This document shows positions 1 through 7,986 of a stretch of 64,000 nt of DNA, in pieces; the first letter of the stretch is position 1, and every line of letters starts with the position of its first letter. This DNA is from Nocardia harenae NBRC 108248 (GTDB taxonomy: Bacteria > Actinomycetota > Actinomycetes > Mycobacteriales > Mycobacteriaceae). The notes under the pieces are model-generated. The model was not told the DNA's origin. It saw only the letters and a program-made list of their open reading frames with translations, and ran no database searches. The stretch covers positions 620,001 to 684,000 of the forward strand of contig NZ_BDBH01000004.1 of NCBI RefSeq assembly GCF_001612885.1. Reading direction: 5' to 3'. The translations under genes were made by a program, and so were the position numbers.

Positions 1-408
1 TGTATCGACGAAGCCGTGGCCTACGCCAACGAGCGCCGCACCTTCGGCAAGCGGCTCGCCGCCAACCAGGCCATCCAGTTCCCGCTGGTCGAGCTGCACA
101 CCCAGTGCGAGATGCTGCGCGCGCTCATCCACAAGACCGCCTGGACCATGGACCGCGACGGCGCCTTCACCGTCTCCGCCCAGGTCTCCATGTGCAACTA
201 CTGGGCCAACCGGCTCTGCTGCGAGGCCGCCGACCGCGCCATGCAGGTGCACGGCGGGCTCGGCTACTCCCGGCACAAGCCCTTCGAGCACATCTACCGC
301 CACCACCGCCGCTACCGCATCACCGAGGGCGCCGAGGAGATCCAGCTGCGCCGGGTCGCCGGGTACCTGTTCGGCTTCATGAAGCAGCAGGCGCCCAAGG
401 GAGTTTAG
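1..408 (+). CDS. acyl-CoA dehydrogenase, C-terminal part (5' end outside window)
   Basis: The frame is open at base 1 and ends at 408, giving about 135 C-terminal residues. They carry the acyl-CoA dehydrogenase C-terminal helical-bundle signature: an 'ANERRTFGK' helix, then 'MQVHGGLGYSRHKPFEHIYR' and 'RITEGAEEIQLRRVAGYL'. This is the segment that packs against FAD and closes the active site in this family. The N-terminal and middle domains lie outside the window, so the substrate cannot be judged. The stop is followed within 10 bases by the promoter of the next gene. Confidence 0.9.
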   Translation, partial: CIDEAVAYANERRTFGKRLAANQAIQFPLVELHTQCEMLRALIHKTAWTMDRDGAFTVSAQVSMCNYWANRLCCEAADRAMQVHGGLGYSRHKPFEHIYRHHRRYRITEGAEEIQLRRVAGYLFGFMKQQAPKGV

Positions 409-415
409 TTCAGTC

Positions 416-444
416 TTGACTTATATAAGTTCTTCCTGAAGTAT
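416..444 (+). promoter_or_regulatory. promoter with ArsR-type operator palindrome; possibly leaderless transcript
   Basis: A TTGACT -35 box (416-421) and an AAGTAT -10-like box (439-444) are 17 bp apart. The perfect 12-bp palindrome ACTTATATAAGT (419-430) overlaps the -35 and is a good candidate operator for the ArsR-family product encoded immediately downstream. A start about 7 bp after the -10 would fall on the GTG at 451, so the transcript may be leaderless. There is no Shine-Dalgarno sequence before 451, which fits. Operator identity is inferred from position and symmetry. Confidence 0.55.
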
Positions 445-450
445 CGGGAC

Positions 451-798
451 GTGCACGCGTTCGATGTTCTCGGTGACCCGGTGCGCCGGCGGCTGCTCGA
501 GCTGCTGGCCGGCGGGGAGCGCTCGGCCGGTGAGCTGGCCGAGCGGGTGCGGGCGGAGTTCGGGATCAGCCAGCCCGCCGTCTCCCAGCACCTGAAGGTG
601 CTGCGGGACAACGGCTTCGCCTCCGTCCGCGCCGACGGCACCCGGCGGCTCTACGCCGTCGAGCCGGAGCCGCTGCGCGAGGTGGACCGCTGGATCGGCC
701 ACTTCCGGCACTTCTGGGCGAGCAGGCTGCTCGCCCTCGACACCGAGATCGCCCGCGGCAAACGCATCCGGCGAACCGAGGAAGGAACCACCCCATGA
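451..798 (+). CDS. ArsR-family winged-helix transcriptional regulator
   Basis: A 115-residue protein with the classic small ArsR fold: 'FDVLGDPVRRRLLELLAGGERSAGEL' and the recognition helix 'ISQPAVSQHLKVLRDNG', followed by a wing ('RADGTRRLYAVEP'). No cysteine metal-binding motif is seen, so it is probably a non-metal ArsR member of the type commonly paired with SRPBCC proteins. The GTG start at 451 matches the expected family N-terminus. Its stop overlaps the next start by 4 bp, so the two genes are translationally coupled. It probably autoregulates through the palindrome at 419-430. Confidence 0.88.
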   Translation: MHAFDVLGDPVRRRLLELLAGGERSAGELAERVRAEFGISQPAVSQHLKVLRDNGFASVRADGTRRLYAVEPEPLREVDRWIGHFRHFWASRLLALDTEIARGKRIRRTEEGTTP

Positions 799-1469
799 CC
801 GATGATCAGGTCACCGCTCCCGTCGATGTCGACCGTCAGCTGCACGAGGTGCGGCGCGGCGTCACCATCGGCGCGCACGAGGCCGGTGCGGCCGCCGTGC
901 CGACCATCGTCGAGCTGAGCGAGGTGTACGCGACCACCGTCGAGGATCTGTGGGACGCCTGCACCACCGGCGAGCGGCTGCCACGGTGGTTCGCGCCCGT
1001 CACCGGGGAGCTGCGGCTGGGCGGGCGGTTCCAGGTGGAGGGGAACGCGGGCGGAGTGGTGGAGGAGTGCGAGCCGCCGCACTCGTTCCGCGTCACCTGG
1101 GAGTTCGGCGGCGCCGTCACCTGGGTCGACGTCGCGCTCGAGGCGGTGGGAGACGATGCGGCCCGGCTCACCCTGCGGCACTCCGGCGACACCCCCGCCG
1201 AGATGTGGGACCAGTTCGGGCCCGGCGCGGTCGGGGTCGGCTGGGATCTCGCCTTCCTCGGGATGGCCTCGCATCTGACCGGCCACAACCTGCCGCCCGA
1301 GGCCACGCAGTGGGAGCAGAGCGACGAGGCCAAGCGGTTCATGCGCGAAGCCGCGGCGGCGTGGGGGCGGGCGGCCGTCGAGGGTGGGTCGCCGGAGCAG
1401 GCCGCGCTGGCGGCCGCCGAGCGGACCACGGCGTTCTACCTCGGGGAGGGCCCGGGCGCGGCGGGCTGA
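795..1469 (+). CDS. SRPBCC / AHSA1-like domain protein
   Basis: A 224-residue START/SRPBCC superfamily protein of the AHSA1 (Hsp90 ATPase activator C-terminal) type. It has the 'TVEDLWDACTTGERLPRWFAP' entry, the 'GGRFQVEGNAGGVVEECEPP' strands and the 'FRVTWEF' pairing seen in these ligand-binding barrels. ArsR-SRPBCC pairs are common in actinomycetes and the ligand is usually unknown. The ATG overlaps the ArsR stop (ATGA). A strong hairpin follows at 1478-1515, so this appears to be a two-gene operon. No catalytic function can be assigned. Confidence 0.82.
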   Translation: MTDDQVTAPVDVDRQLHEVRRGVTIGAHEAGAAAVPTIVELSEVYATTVEDLWDACTTGERLPRWFAPVTGELRLGGRFQVEGNAGGVVEECEPPHSFRVTWEFGGAVTWVDVALEAVGDDAARLTLRHSGDTPAEMWDQFGPGAVGVGWDLAFLGMASHLTGHNLPPEATQWEQSDEAKRFMREAAAAWGRAAVEGGSPEQAALAAAERTTAFYLGEGPGAAG

Positions 1470-1477
1470 GCCGAGGC

Positions 1478-1515
1478 CACCACGCCCGGCGCCCGCTCGG
1501 GCGCGGGCCGTGGTG
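1478..1515. terminator. strong hairpin between convergent genes
   Basis: Two 18-nt arms (CACCACGCCCGGCGCCCG and its near-perfect complement) are separated by CT. The hairpin lies 8 bases after the SRPBCC stop and about 60 bases beyond the end of the convergent tspO-like gene, so it could act in both directions. There is no U-tract, as is usual in high-GC actinobacteria. Confidence 0.6.
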
Positions 1516-1575
1516 CGGACTCTGGCCGGTCCGCTGCCAGGTCGGGGCGCGAAGTGCCGGCGGCGCGACCCGGTG

Positions 1576-2085
1576 TCAGTGGCGGTTGCGGCCCCAGAGC
1601 GCGGCGGACAGCACGGTGGCGAAGGCGCACCAGGCCGGGTAGGCGGCCAGCGCGCGGCCGCGTGGATCCGCCGCAGCCACCCGGCGGGTCAGGTCCGCGC
1701 TGCTCGCGGTGAGCGCGGCCGCGGTCAGGGTGGCGGCGCCGAGGCGGTGCGCGCGGAAGAAGACCCAGCTCCAGCCCGCGTTCAGCACCAGGTTGGCGGC
1801 CAGCGCGCGCTGCACCCGCTCGGCGTAGCGCTCGTCGGGGGCGTTCTCCACCGCCAGCGCCGAGGTGACCGCCAGATCGGCGTAGAGCAGCGTCCACGCC
1901 ACCGGGAAGGCGGCGGGCGGCGGCTGGAACCGCGGCTTGCGCAGCTGCTGATACCAGCCGCTGCCCGGCGTGGTCGCCGCCGAGCCGACCACCGCCGCGG
2001 TCGCCACCCCGAGCGTGGTCCTGGCCAGCGCGGCGGTCGCCGGCCACCGGCTCGGCCTCTTCTTCGCGTGCGCGATCGTCGCCAC
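1576..2085 (-). CDS. TspO/MBR family tryptophan-rich sensory protein
   Basis: A 169-residue membrane protein with TspO hallmarks: 'SGWYQQLRKPRFQPPPAAFPVAW' near the N-terminus, then 'NLVLNAGWSWVFF' and 'AYPAWCAFATVLSAALW'. Roughly five hydrophobic helices are visible. TspO proteins bind porphyrins, tetrapyrroles or sterols and are linked to stress signalling. The GTG at 2085 is preferred because GGAAGGAG lies 5 bases upstream; longer frames to 2163 add an unrelated leader. The gene is divergent from the NERD-like gene at 2304. Confidence 0.85.
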   Translation of the reverse strand: MATIAHAKKRPSRWPATAALARTTLGVATAAVVGSAATTPGSGWYQQLRKPRFQPPPAAFPVAWTLLYADLAVTSALAVENAPDERYAERVQRALAANLVLNAGWSWVFFRAHRLGAATLTAAALTASSADLTRRVAAADPRGRALAAYPAWCAFATVLSAALWGRNRH

Positions 2086-2303
2086 CTCGCTCCTTCCCGT
2101 CGTCCTGTCCGTCGCGTACCCGGAGACCGAGTACAGCAAACTGTGAGCGACCATCGGGACCACGCGACGACCCCGCCAAGACGCCGCCCTTGCGCCGCCG
2201 TATTACCGCCACCGCGGGGGAAGGCACTGGAAACGCTGCCGGCAGGGCATCGTATTCTGTTGAGGCACTGAGCCGTTCGACTTTCCCGTCCAGGGGGCGC
2301 GAG

Positions 2304-4424
2304 ATGATCGTGATCGCGCGGGACAGCACGTTCTCCGGTCCCGAGAAACTTGTCCGGCGATGGTTCGAGAGCTGGCACGGCCCCGATCGGGGGCTCGGCG
2401 GCCTCGCCGTCTTCGGCTGCGAGCTTCCCGGCGTCGCAGGCGGGCCCGGCCGCAGGGCCGACGTCCTGGTATGGACGCCGGGGCACTGCACCGTCGTCGA
2501 GATCGCGGGGCTGCGGCGCAGTCAATCCGGGGTGCTCGATACCGGCGAGCGGTGGCGGATCGGCTCCGCCCCCGCCGATCTCGACCTTCCCGTCGCCGGC
2601 CTCACCCCCGACGTCCGTGCGGCGCAGACCGCCACCGGGCTGCGGGCGCGGCTGAAGCGGGCCGGGCTGCCCGACCTCGTCGGTGAGCTCGCCGTTCTGG
2701 TGACCGCGCCCGGCTCGGCCGTGACGCACCCCGAGCCGCTGGAGCCGGTCGGGGTGATCGTCGCCGGGCGTGCGGATCCCGACGCGGTCGAGCGGTACTT
2801 CCGGCGCCAGGGTGCGGCGCTCTGGGATGTCGCCGCGCTCACCGCCGCCTTCACCGAGCTCGAGCTCGGGGACCTGCTGCCGCCCGTCGAGGTGCTCGAG
2901 CGCGAGGGTTTCACTGCGGCAGGGGAGATTTCGGCGGCGGAGGTGGCGGCGCAGGGGGCCGGCACGCCTGCCGCCGAACCAGCGTCGGGAGGGGGTGGGG
3001 TCGCCCCTCCCGGCTCGGACGCCGGTGGTGGTCAGGGAGTGGTCGCGGAGCCGTCTGCCCGGGTCGCCGGCGAATCGGACGATGTCGCGGCCACTCCGGC
3101 CACGCGGGTGCTCGCCGACGACGCCCGCGATCCGGCTTCCGCGGACGACGACCGCGAACCGGCCTCCCCCGACGACGACATCGAACCGACATTCGCCGAC
3201 GACGACCTCGAACCGGACGATCCGCGGCGGGCGAATTCCGCGGCACCGGAGCGGGTTCCGGCCATGGCCGTTGCCGCGCCCAGCCGTCCGCCGTGGCTCG
3301 CGCCGATCCCACCGCTGCCGGAGCGGCCGCGCCGCGCCGCCGCCCGGATGGCGGAGCCGAGCGCGATCACCGAGGTGGATACGCCGCGTCCCGCGCCGTC
3401 CGCGGCAGGCCGTGCCGAGCCCGTCCCCGGGGCAGCCGCGGCCGGGCAGCCCGGGTGGGCCGGGGCCCGGAACGCCGCGCCGGCGCAGACCTGGCGATCG
3501 CAGCAGGCGGCGGCCGGACCTGCGCAGTCGGCAGCGGACGCAAGCGGGGTGGCAGCGCGAGCGCCGCTCACCGGCACTGCGTCCGTACCGCATTCCACGG
3601 CCCGACCACCCGCATCCCCACCCTTCGCCCAGCAGAAACCCCACGCCAACGGCGTCCGCCTCACCCGGAACCCGGACCCCCAACCCACCCAGCGCCCCCG
3701 CCCCACCCCACCCCCCGCCGAACAACGCCCACCCCGTCGCTTCGAGTACAGCGCCGACCCCCGACCCCTGCGCCCCAGGGCCCACTACTCCCCACCACCC
3801 ACGCGCGGCGCGAAACTGCGCGCGGCCTTCGACACCGAATCCTGGCCCCGCTTCCAGATCGGCGGCACCGCCGTGCTGCTCGCCCTCGCCGCCGTGGTCG
3901 CCGTCTTCTTCGTCGTCGTCCACGTGGCCGGGGAGAACCGCCCCGCACTCGCCGACTACGCGGCCATGTGCGACGAGCCGCGGCCCTTCGGCGGTGCGGC
4001 CGAGCCGAAACCGGGCCCGGTCGGGGTCTACGCGGCACGCGACCTCAACGCCCTGAGCCCGCCCAACGACCCCGCCCTGCCCCGCGCCGCCCGCCCCGAG
4101 GACGTCCAGTGGGTGGCCTGCGCGACCCGCACCGGCATCGGGCAGCCGGTCGCGACCTGCCGCAACCAGGACGGCTCCGAATTGGCCCTGATCGCGGGCC
4201 GCTACCGGCTCACCGTCTACGAGGCCCGCACCGGCCGCACCGTGTCGAGCGCCGACGTCCCCGGCGACTGGTTCGCTCCGGGCACCATCCCCATCGGCGA
4301 TCCCTGCGCGGCCGCGGCAGGAGCCTCCCCCGACCAGCCGGGCCAGCGCTTCGGGCGCCCCGCACCCGGCCAGCTGCGCCAGTTCCTCACCGACGCGGCG
4401 CGGACGCGGGGGCTTCCGTCCTGA
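2304..4424 (+). CDS. NERD-like N-terminal domain protein with long low-complexity region and one C-terminal membrane helix
   Basis: About 706 residues. The first ~110 resemble the nuclease-related NERD fold: 'EKLVRRWFESW', 'RRADVLVWTPGHCTVVEIAG' (the D..E.aG pattern of a restriction-like core). The middle is long, Ala/Pro/Asp/Glu-rich and probably disordered. A membrane helix ('VLLALAAVVAVFFVVVHVAG') lies at about residues 520-540, followed by a roughly 170-residue extracytoplasmic domain. The ATG at 2304 has AGGGGG 6 bases upstream. The 3' end overlaps the convergent DJ-1 gene by 38 bp. Biological role unknown. Confidence 0.72.
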   Translation: MIVIARDSTFSGPEKLVRRWFESWHGPDRGLGGLAVFGCELPGVAGGPGRRADVLVWTPGHCTVVEIAGLRRSQSGVLDTGERWRIGSAPADLDLPVAGLTPDVRAAQTATGLRARLKRAGLPDLVGELAVLVTAPGSAVTHPEPLEPVGVIVAGRADPDAVERYFRRQGAALWDVAALTAAFTELELGDLLPPVEVLEREGFTAAGEISAAEVAAQGAGTPAAEPASGGGGVAPPGSDAGGGQGVVAEPSARVAGESDDVAATPATRVLADDARDPASADDDREPASPDDDIEPTFADDDLEPDDPRRANSAAPERVPAMAVAAPSRPPWLAPIPPLPERPRRAAARMAEPSAITEVDTPRPAPSAAGRAEPVPGAAAAGQPGWAGARNAAPAQTWRSQQAAAGPAQSAADASGVAARAPLTGTASVPHSTARPPASPPFAQQKPHANGVRLTRNPDPQPTQRPRPTPPPAEQRPPRRFEYSADPRPLRPRAHYSPPPTRGAKLRAAFDTESWPRFQIGGTAVLLALAAVVAVFFVVVHVAGENRPALADYAAMCDEPRPFGGAAEPKPGPVGVYAARDLNALSPPNDPALPRAARPEDVQWVACATRTGIGQPVATCRNQDGSELALIAGRYRLTVYEARTGRTVSSADVPGDWFAPGTIPIGDPCAAAAGASPDQPGQRFGRPAPGQLRQFLTDAARTRGLPS

Positions 4425-5214
4425 CCCCGTCGAGCCCGGCACGCTCGGCGGCCCGCAGCTGCCGGGTGAAGACCGCGCCGAACTCGCGCGCCGAGTACGG
4501 GTCCTGGCCGGTGACCAGCTCCCGGTCGACCACCACCTTGCTGCCCATGGGCAGCAAGGTCTGCTCGACCTCCGCGCCCAGCTCGCGCAGCAGCCGCGCC
4601 GGGTCCGGCTCGAAGAGCCTGCCGGGGAAGCGCCGCGCCAGCGGGATCGTCTGCAGCATCGTGTCCACCACGGTCTTGAAGCAGGTCATCCGGTAGCCGG
4701 CGTAGAGCCAGCGGCCGTCCTCCTCGGGCGCGGCCGCGAGCGCGGCGGGGGCGTGGCAGATGAGCCCGGTCGGCTTGCCCGCGGCGTGGAAGTGCGCGAG
4801 CAGCGCGCCGAAGTCCCCGTTGAGTGCGGCGCCGGTGTGGGCGTCGCGGTAGAGCAGGTCCACCAGCGGGGCGTGGCCGCCGGGCACGAGGAGGCCGTCG
4901 TACTGGTCGACGGTGTGCAGCTTCTCCAGCGGGACGGGGGTGCCGAGCCCGGCGTCGAGCAGCCGCGCGAAGGTGGCGAAGGCGGCATCGCGCGCGGCCC
5001 GGGAGAAGCCGAAGTAGGCGAGGCTGCACGAGGTGCCGTCCAGCGTCGGCACCCGCCCGCCCGGCGTCGCGAAGGAGAGCCGCACCCCGGCCGCGCGCAG
5101 CGCCGCCGCCGGCGCCACCAGCTCGCCCAGGTAGACGCCGGTCGGGGCGTCACCACCGCCCTGCAGCGGCAACCGGTCGGCGGCGGAGACGACGACGAGC
5201 ACGTGGCTGGGCAT
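4387..5214 (-). CDS. DJ-1/PfpI family type 1 glutamine-amidotransferase-like protein
   Basis: A 275-residue protein of the DJ-1/PfpI superfamily, Hsp31/Hsp31-like subgroup. It opens 'VLVVVSAADRLPLQGG', contains 'YDGLLVPGGHAPLVDL' and has the nucleophile elbow 'GLICHAPAAL' with the catalytic Cys at about residue 153. Family members act as glyoxalase III/deglycase, chaperone or protease; the exact activity cannot be read from sequence. It is divergent from the GntR gene, and its 3' end overlaps the neighbouring convergent gene by 38 bp. Confidence 0.85.
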   Translation of the reverse strand: MPSHVLVVVSAADRLPLQGGGDAPTGVYLGELVAPAAALRAAGVRLSFATPGGRVPTLDGTSCSLAYFGFSRAARDAAFATFARLLDAGLGTPVPLEKLHTVDQYDGLLVPGGHAPLVDLLYRDAHTGAALNGDFGALLAHFHAAGKPTGLICHAPAALAAAPEEDGRWLYAGYRMTCFKTVVDTMLQTIPLARRFPGRLFEPDPARLLRELGAEVEQTLLPMGSKVVVDRELVTGQDPYSAREFGAVFTRQLRAAERAGLDGVRTEAPASAPRR

Positions 5215-5299
5215 GGCGGGATCCTCTCGAGGGCGGGCTTTCCCCGGGGCTACCCCATCGCTTCGCCCCCACGCAGCGCCGCCTCGCTACGCTCATCCC

Positions 5300-5944
5300 G
5301 TGACCGCCGCACCCGACCCCGCGCCGCGGGACGCCGTGGCCGACGCGGTGCGCGCCGACATCCTCGCCGGGCGGCTCGCCCCCGGCGACCGGCTGCGCGA
5401 AACCGACCTCGCCGAGCGGTTCGGGGTGTCCCGCATCCCGGTCCGCGAGGCGCTCTCCCAGCTGCGGAACGAGGGGTTCGTGACCCTGGTGCGGTACCGG
5501 GGCGCCACCGTCTCGGTGCCGTCCGGCACCGCGGCCAGGGAGCTGGTCCAGGTGCGGCGCGGGCTCGAGGTGCTGGCCGCGCAGCTGGCGGCGCGCAGGC
5601 GCGGTGGCGAGGTCGCGGCCGAACTCGCCCGCGTGGTGGAGCTCGGCCGCGACCTCAGCCACTCCGCCGCCGCTCGCGCCGAGCTGCCGCCGCTGGTGCT
5701 GCGCTTCCACGAACTGGTGGCCGAGGCGTCCGGCAACAGCCAGCTGCGCCAGTTGCTCGAGCAGCTGCTCGGGCGGGTGTCCTGGCTCTACGGCAGGCAC
5801 CTCGACACCCGCAGCGAGCAATCCTGGAGCGACCACGCCGCCATCGCCCGCGCCATCCTCTCCGGCTCGCCGGTGCAGGCCGGCTTCCTCATGGACGAGC
5901 ACATCGCCAGGGACGAAGCGCTGCTCGACGAACTGGACGACTGA
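5300..5944 (+). CDS. GntR-family transcriptional regulator (FadR/FCD subfamily)
   Basis: A 214-residue regulator. The N-terminal winged helix is 'VADAVRADILAGRLAPGDRLRETDLAERFGVSRIPVREALSQL', read in two parts: helix 1 and the recognition helix 'SRIPVREALSQL'. An all-helical FCD effector domain follows with typical 'LRFHELVAEASGN' and a C-terminal 'DHAAIARAILSG..QAGFLMDEHI' His-rich metal/ligand motif. The GTG at 5300 gives the usual family N-terminus; the longer frame from 5213 adds a non-conserved leader. A TTTGTATACAAA palindrome 1 base after its stop is the family-type operator, suggesting it controls the genes at 6077-6846. Confidence 0.87.
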   Translation: MTAAPDPAPRDAVADAVRADILAGRLAPGDRLRETDLAERFGVSRIPVREALSQLRNEGFVTLVRYRGATVSVPSGTAARELVQVRRGLEVLAAQLAARRRGGEVAAELARVVELGRDLSHSAAARAELPPLVLRFHELVAEASGNSQLRQLLEQLLGRVSWLYGRHLDTRSEQSWSDHAAIARAILSGSPVQAGFLMDEHIARDEALLDELDD

Positions 5945-5945
5945 T

Positions 5946-5957
5946 TTTGTATACAAA
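5946..5957. promoter_or_regulatory. GntR/FCD operator, perfect palindrome TTTGTATACAAA
   Basis: This 12-bp perfect palindrome matches the TTGTATACAA-type consensus known for FCD-type GntR regulators. It sits immediately after the gntR-like gene and upstream of the small ORF/hydrolase pair. A second partial copy lies at 6031-6042. Confidence 0.6.
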
Positions 5958-6030
5958 CACGCCGAAAACGCCGCACCGCCCACGGTGAGTTAACGCGATT
6001 CACCCGGACGGAAATCGGCACGCAACAGAA

Positions 6031-6042
6031 GCTGTATACGAA
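6031..6042. promoter_or_regulatory. second GntR/FCD half-conserved operator
   Basis: GCTGTATACGAA shares the TGTATAC core of the upstream palindrome and is centred 85 bp from it. It lies 35 bp before the GTG at 6077. Two spaced sites would allow looping or cooperative binding by a dimeric GntR protein. Confidence 0.5.
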
Positions 6043-6076
6043 ATGGGCGTAGCTCAGCAGAAACCCGGAGGTCCCC

Positions 6077-6223
6077 GTGTCCGTACTCGCCTCGGCGGAA
6101 TCCCCGTCCGCCGCCACCCTGCTCTTCGGCCTGCGCCACCCCGTGCTCGCCGACCCCGACGTGCCGGAGAGGCCGCCCGGCGGTGGCGGGATCACCGTGG
6201 TCTTCGAGGTGCCCGGCGCGTGA
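6077..6223 (+). CDS. small 48-residue protein, unrecognised
   Basis: A GTG-started reading frame of 48 codons preceded by a good ribosome site (GGAGG at 6068-6072). Its stop overlaps the next start in a GTGA arrangement. The product begins 'VSVLASAESPSAATLLFGLR' and ends 'GGGITVVFEVPGA'. No signal peptide or membrane helix is obvious and I do not recognise a family. Ribosome site, coupling and codon use (GC-rich third positions) support translation. It could be a small partner of the hydrolase, or a remnant of a larger gene whose middle was lost. Confidence 0.5.
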   Translation: MSVLASAESPSAATLLFGLRHPVLADPDVPERPPGGGGITVVFEVPGA

Positions 6224-6846
6224 GGGTCGTGCTGGTGCACGGCACCGCCACCGACGGCCGGGTGTGGGCAGGAGTCGTCGCCGCGCTCGGCGACGGGTTC
6301 GAGGTCGAGTGCCCGACCCGGCCGCAGTCCGGTGATCTCGGCACCGAGATCGGATTCCTGGCGCCGCGCTGCGCCGGGGCGGTCGTGGTCGGGGTCAGTG
6401 GCGGTGCCACACTCGGGCTCGAGCTCGCCGCGCTCGGCGTTCCGTTCGCTGCCGCGGTGCTGCACGAACCGGCTGCCGGGGCGCTGGCGCCCGGGCTGCT
6501 CGCGCCGGTCGCCGCCGCCTTCGCCGCGGGCGGGACCGGCGCCTTCGCCCGGGCGCTGTACGGGGATTCCTGGCACGAGGGGCTCACCGTCGCCACCCCG
6601 GCGACCATCGCCGCCGAGCTGCGCATGTTCCGGGCCTTCGAGCCCCGCCCGCTGCCCGGCGGGGTCGCCGCACGGGTGCTGCTGACCGTCGGCGCGGACT
6701 CCCCGGAGCCGCGCTACCGAGCGAACGCCGCCCTCACCGGGCTGCTCGGGGTGCGCAGCCGGGTCGTGCCCGGCGCGCACGCCCTGCATCTCGACCACCC
6801 GGCGGCCATCGCCGACCTCGTCCGGGAGGTCGCCGTACCGAGCTGA
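6220..6846 (+). CDS. alpha/beta hydrolase-like protein
   Basis: About 208 residues. It opens with 'VRVVLVHGTATDGRVWAGV', the oxyanion HG strand of alpha/beta hydrolases. The nucleophile-elbow equivalent reads 'VVGVSGGATLGLELAAL' (GxSGG) and the catalytic His is likely in 'PGAHALHLDHPAAIADLV'. The GTG at 6220 is chosen because it overlaps the small ORF's stop; the longer frame from 6043 reads the small ORF in the wrong phase. Substrate unknown. The frame continues after its stop into a recognisable fragment of another gene (6847-6972). Confidence 0.75.
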   Translation: MRVVLVHGTATDGRVWAGVVAALGDGFEVECPTRPQSGDLGTEIGFLAPRCAGAVVVGVSGGATLGLELAALGVPFAAAVLHEPAAGALAPGLLAPVAAAFAAGGTGAFARALYGDSWHEGLTVATPATIAAELRMFRAFEPRPLPGGVAARVLLTVGADSPEPRYRANAALTGLLGVRSRVVPGAHALHLDHPAAIADLVREVAVPS

Positions 6847-6972
6847 CGACGCGGCTACGACGGCCGGTCCCGCCACCCGCACGAGGCGCTCGCCTGCCTC
6901 GCCGCACGGCCCGACGGCCGGCTCGGCACCAGCGACGAGATCGCCACGCACTGGCGCGCGAGCGTCGGCTAA
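6847..6972 (+). pseudogene. C-terminal remnant resembling polysaccharide deacetylase
   Basis: Directly after the hydrolase stop, in the same phase, 41 codons read 'RGYDGRSRHPHEALACLAAR' then 'PDGRLGTSDEIATHWRASVG' and stop. This resembles the extreme C-terminus of NodB-type polysaccharide deacetylase/allantoinase-like proteins, where a conserved 'D..W..T..EIA.H' helix closes the chain. There is no start codon context or upstream domain. Best read as the tail of a deleted gene from an ancestral GntR-controlled operon. Confidence 0.4.
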
Positions 6973-7721
6973 TCGCTCTCCTTGCCCGCCGCCTCGGCGA
7001 TGAGCTGCGTCATCTCGGCGATCTCGCGCCGGATCCGCCTGCGCATGGCCCGCCCGAACTGCTCGTCGGCCACGGTGCGGGCCACCGGGCGCAGCTCGGC
7101 GACGGCGCCGATCAGCCGCTCCAGATTCTCCGGGGTGGGGTCGTCGAGCATGCGGTCCAGCACGTGGTTGCGGAAGGCGTGCACGAAGGAGAAGGCCATC
7201 CGGTCGAAGGCCGCCTCGATCTCCCAGCTCATGGCCAGCACCGTGCGCAGCGGGATGCCGGCCGCCACCAGGGTCAGCGTGGCCTCCAGCAACCGGGCGC
7301 TCGGGTGGCGGTAGTGCTCGCCGCGGCGGCGCAGGTACCCCAGCTCGATCGCCTCCGCGAGCACGTCGGGGGTGAGCTGCTCGCCGAAGCGCGCGCGCAG
7401 CTCGGTGGCGGTGAGCTCGACCGGGTCGCTGCGCGCCCAATCCACGGTGGCGGCCGAGCCGAAGCCGAGGATCTCGGCGAGCCCGCGCCCCTTCTGCGCG
7501 GCGGTGAGCAGCTCCTCGATGCCGTCCAGCCGGTAGCCGCGGGCGACCAGGTCGCCGATCAGCCGCAATCGCTCCAGGTGGGCGCCGCTGTACCAGGCGG
7601 TGCGGCCCTCGCGGCGGGGCGCGGGTAGCAGCCCGCGCTCCTGGTAGTAGCGCAGCGTGCGCACCGGGATCCCGGCCAGCTCGGCCAGTTCGGCGACCCG
7701 GTACTCACGCTGCTCGTCCAC
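6969..7721 (-). CDS. MerR-family transcriptional regulator
   Basis: A 250-residue regulator. The N-terminal MerR winged helix reads 'YRVAELAELAGIPVRTLRYYQERGLLP' in two consecutive motifs, followed by a coiled-coil dimerisation region ('HLERLRLIGDLVARGYRLDGI') and a long C-terminal helical effector domain without obvious metal-binding cysteines. The GTG at 7721 starts just before the HTH and has GAGG 8 bases upstream; the longer frame to 7853 adds an Arg/Gly-rich leader. It is divergent from the PucR-type gene with 265 bp between. Effector unknown. Confidence 0.85.
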   Translation of the reverse strand: MDEQREYRVAELAELAGIPVRTLRYYQERGLLPAPRREGRTAWYSGAHLERLRLIGDLVARGYRLDGIEELLTAAQKGRGLAEILGFGSAATVDWARSDPVELTATELRARFGEQLTPDVLAEAIELGYLRRRGEHYRHPSARLLEATLTLVAAGIPLRTVLAMSWEIEAAFDRMAFSFVHAFRNHVLDRMLDDPTPENLERLIGAVAELRPVARTVADEQFGRAMRRRIRREIAEMTQLIAEAAGKESD

Positions 7722-7986
7722 CGGCCATCCTCGCGTCGCTCGATCCTGCTGCCGCGCCGCGCCGCCCGCGGTGCCGCCCGATCCTGCCACCGGGCGCCGG
7801 GGACGGCCACCGACCGGCAACCATCCCACCACGAAGTGGCAGCAAACTCTCACTTACCATAGCGTTCACTACGGAAAACCCGGAAACGAAACCTGTTCCG
7901 CCTCGGTGGACGATCACGTACCCTTCAATCGTGACAGTTGCCACTGGCTGATCAAGTCGATCGGCGACCCCGGCAGGAGGGCTACG

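Noticed and set aside
1782..4442. Very long minus-strand frame (886 codons) opposite the NERD-like gene
   Set aside because: Low-complexity Gly/Arg/Ala product with no domain; it is the GC-driven shadow of the plus-strand gene, which has a ribosome site, a membrane helix and plausible domains.
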